Shown in pieces: positions 62,420 through 64,000 of a stretch of 64,000 nt of DNA. The translations under genes were made by a program, and so were the position numbers. Numbering within the stretch: position 1 is the stretch's first letter; the number at the start of each line of letters is the position of its first letter. Under the pieces are notes generated by a model. That model did no database searches. It was not told the DNA's origin and saw only the letters and a list, made by a program, of their open reading frames with translations. Source of the stretch: Marivirga tractuosa DSM 4126 (GTDB lineage Bacteria; Bacteroidota; Bacteroidia; Cytophagales; Cyclobacteriaceae); NCBI RefSeq assembly GCF_000183425.1, contig NC_014759.1, positions 1,736,001 to 1,800,000 of the forward strand, in the 5' to 3' direction.

Positions 62420-63472
62420 TTATCGACTCATGTTTCGATAAGTAGTCAAAACATCTGTCTGGTTTTTGTCTTGAATATTTTCTTGGGAAACGAGCTGATG
62501 GCTTTTTAGTTCCGCTGCTTTAATGCCTTTCTCAAAGCTAACAGACGCAGTAAAGATACGGGCTTCATCCCACAAACCAGCATCGATAAAAGATTGTACA
62601 GTTTGAGCTCCTCCTTCTATTAATACTGATTGAATTTTTTCTTGATGCAAATAATTCAGCATATCTCTTAGGAAATCCTCCTTGCTTAACTTGATGGCTG
62701 CAATCCCTTTCCTTTCTATTTTTTGATCCTGAGAATGAAAAAAAATGGTCTTTTGTTCCCCATCAAAGATTTTTAAATCATTACCTAAAGTCAAATCATG
62801 ATCAATTACCAACCGAATAGGATTTTTACCTGACCAATCACGAGCTGTTAGCTGAGGATCATCATACTTTGCAGTATTCTTACCAATCAATATAGCATCA
62901 GTCTCGGTGCGCCATTTATGTACTATTTGCCTAGATAAGGGATTACTAATCCATTTGGAATCAAAATTCTCTCTTGCAATAAAACCATCAGAAGTTTGCG
63001 CCCATTTTAAAATAATGTAAGGACGTTTTTTCTGCATATAAGTGAAAAAGGCTTTATTAACCTCTAAACATTCTTGTTCCAAAACCGCAGATTCCACTTC
63101 AATTCCTGCTTTTTTTAAGATTTGGATTCCTTTTCCGGCCACTAATGGATTTGGATCAACAGCACCTATCACTACTTTTTTTAGCTGCTTTTCAACCAAT
63201 AGTTCCGCACAAGGTGGTGTTTTACCATAATGAGCGCAAGGTTCTAGGGTGACATAAGCAGTAGATGATTTTAAAAGCTCTGGATTTTCAACAGAACGAA
63301 TTGCCATCACTTCAGCATGAGGCTCACCAGCTTTTTTGTGCCAACCTTCTCCTATTACTTTTCCATCTAAAACTATTACACAACCCACCATCGGATTAGG
63401 GCTAGCAGTAGCTTTGCCGTAACCAGCCAATTGCAGGGCACGTTGCATAAATAATTCATCTTGTTTACTCAT
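62420..63472 (-). CDS. ribD: Bifunctional riboflavin deaminase/reductase RibD
   Basis: The ATG at 63472 starts the canonical MSKQDELFMQRALQLA; the upstream alternative adds 9 residues. The deaminase domain has the zinc motifs HAEVMAI and LEPCAHYGKTPPCAELL (about residues 45-85). The reductase domain begins near 150, with ILKWAQTSDGFIA and VLIEGGAQTVQSFIDAGLWD (about 285-304). It catalyses steps 2 and 3 of riboflavin synthesis. ribE, 3 kb away on the other strand, completes part of the pathway; the genes are dispersed. Confidence 0.95.
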   Translation of the reverse strand: MSKQDELFMQRALQLAGYGKATASPNPMVGCVIVLDGKVIGEGWHKKAGEPHAEVMAIRSVENPELLKSSTAYVTLEPCAHYGKTPPCAELLVEKQLKKVVIGAVDPNPLVAGKGIQILKKAGIEVESAVLEQECLEVNKAFFTYMQKKRPYIILKWAQTSDGFIARENFDSKWISNPLSRQIVHKWRTETDAILIGKNTAKYDDPQLTARDWSGKNPIRLVIDHDLTLGNDLKIFDGEQKTIFFHSQDQKIERKGIAAIKLSKEDFLRDMLNYLHQEKIQSVLIEGGAQTVQSFIDAGLWDEARIFTASVSFEKGIKAAELKSHQLVSQENIQDKNQTDVLTTYRNMSR

Positions 63473-63523
63473 CACTGGCAAAACTAAATAAAAATTCATG
63501 AACTTTGTGGAAAGGAATCTGAA

Positions 63524-64000
63524 ATGAACAGTAAATTACTTCTAGAAAAAATTAAAAAAACGATAGCTGAATTTGAAACTGATGGTGAAGCAGAATCTAT
63601 TGCATTTTTGATACTTGAAGATCAGTTTCAGATTTCCAGAATGGATGTTTTAGTGGAAAAAGAAATTGAAACTTCTAAGTCAATTGATGAGAAGTTAGAT
63701 TCTATTTTAAGTGAATTGAAAAGTGGGATACCCATTCAGCATATTCTGGGAAAAGTAGAATTTTATGGTAGGCAATTTCTAGTCAACCCTAATGTTTTGA
63801 TTCCAAGAAGAGAGACAGAAGAATTAGTACATTTAATCTTAGAAAACCATCCTGATTTGAGCGAGCAGATGGTTGTTGATATTGGAACTGGTAGTGGAAT
63901 AATTCCTATCACCATTGCCAAGGAAAGGAAACACTGTGAGGTATATGCTGTGGATATCAGTTCCTCAGCTCTGGCAACGGCAAAAAGAAATGCTCAACTC
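63524..64000 (+). CDS. prmC: Peptide chain release factor N5-glutamine methyltransferase (partial)
   Basis: The ATG at 63524 opens a frame of 159 codons that reaches the window edge. The N-terminal helical domain is followed by GIPIQHILGKVEFYGRQF, the PrmC marker VNPNVLIPRRETEELV (about residues 86-101), and the SAM motif VVDIGTGSGIIPITIA (about 117-132). The catalytic NPPY motif lies beyond the window. It methylates the GGQ Gln of release factors. It diverges from ribD by a 51-base gap. Confidence 0.92.
   Translation, partial: MNSKLLLEKIKKTIAEFETDGEAESIAFLILEDQFQISRMDVLVEKEIETSKSIDEKLDSILSELKSGIPIQHILGKVEFYGRQFLVNPNVLIPRRETEELVHLILENHPDLSEQMVVDIGTGSGIIPITIAKERKHCEVYAVDISSSALATAKRNAQL

Overview
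The window looks like a chromosomal segment of a gliding, carotenoid-pigmented marine-type Bacteroidetes, most probably order Cytophagales (a Marivirga-like or Cyclobacteriaceae/Flammeovirgaceae-type genome). This is inferred from the AT-rich sequence, the gldA-gldF-gldG gliding cluster, C-terminal type IX secretion (T9SS) sorting tails, a Bacteroidetes-style promoter (TTTG, 20 bp, TAGATTTG), many small exported lipoproteins and outer-membrane beta-barrels, and a crtI-crtB-ispH-crtZ pigment operon. No rRNA, tRNA, CRISPR array, phage or intact insertion sequence was seen; nearly everything is protein-coding, on both strands.

Layout. 1-2.6 kb: gldA, gldF and the start of gldG (minus). 2.7-3.3 kb: a toxin-antitoxin pair whose toxin is interrupted by a GC-rich palindromic repeat. 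3.3-6.5 kb: a site-2-type protease, a HAD phosphatase and a secreted T9SS-tailed peptidoglycan amidase. 6.6-17.4 kb: a 2542-residue mosaic surface protein diverging from an exported TPR-CHAT protease. 17.5-21.5 kb: recJ, lptB and a GH3-type adenylating enzyme. 21.6-25.5 kb: two beta-barrel proteins, two exported thioredoxin-fold proteins and a lipoprotein. 25.6-32.9 kb: rluD, an acyltransferase, a HAD protein coupled to map, a TraB/GumN protein, an ECF sigma factor with a membrane partner and a VOC protein. 33-38.2 kb: a repeat-bearing gap, a flippase-like membrane protein, scpA, and dxs coupled to an alpha/beta hydrolase. 38.3-41.6 kb: ugd, UDP-glucuronate decarboxylase and galE. 41.8-44.9 kb: a TonB-dependent receptor diverging from a MarR-like regulator. 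45.4-50.9 kb: the carotenoid locus. 51-56.3 kb: a rhodanese/HMA/thioredoxin cassette, an M28 peptidase, a BASS transporter and lipoproteins. 56.3-64 kb: pyrD, a PUR-alpha-like protein, a DUF58 protein, riboflavin genes, a LytTR regulator, hemF, fRMsr, ribD and the start of prmC.

The most coherent system is the carotenoid locus. A MerR-type regulator that keeps the adenosylcobalamin-photoreceptor signature of CarH/LitR (W139, nine residues, E149-H150, plus H188) lies just upstream of an operon that begins with an ECF sigma factor and continues with crtI, crtB, ispH and crtZ. Short TGTTTAA boxes overlap the predicted operon promoter and also lie upstream of the regulator. This resembles the LitR/LitS light-response logic of Streptomyces, and suggests that light regulates both a sigma factor and the pigment genes. 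dxs, 8 kb away, feeds the same isoprenoid pathway. A second theme is the cell surface: gliding genes, T9SS cargo, an exported CHAT protease, LPS-export ATPase LptB and UDP-sugar synthesis.

All functions are inferred from reading the sequence; no database searches were run. Starts were reconsidered where the longest reading frame used a non-ATG codon or extended upstream of a clear signal peptide.
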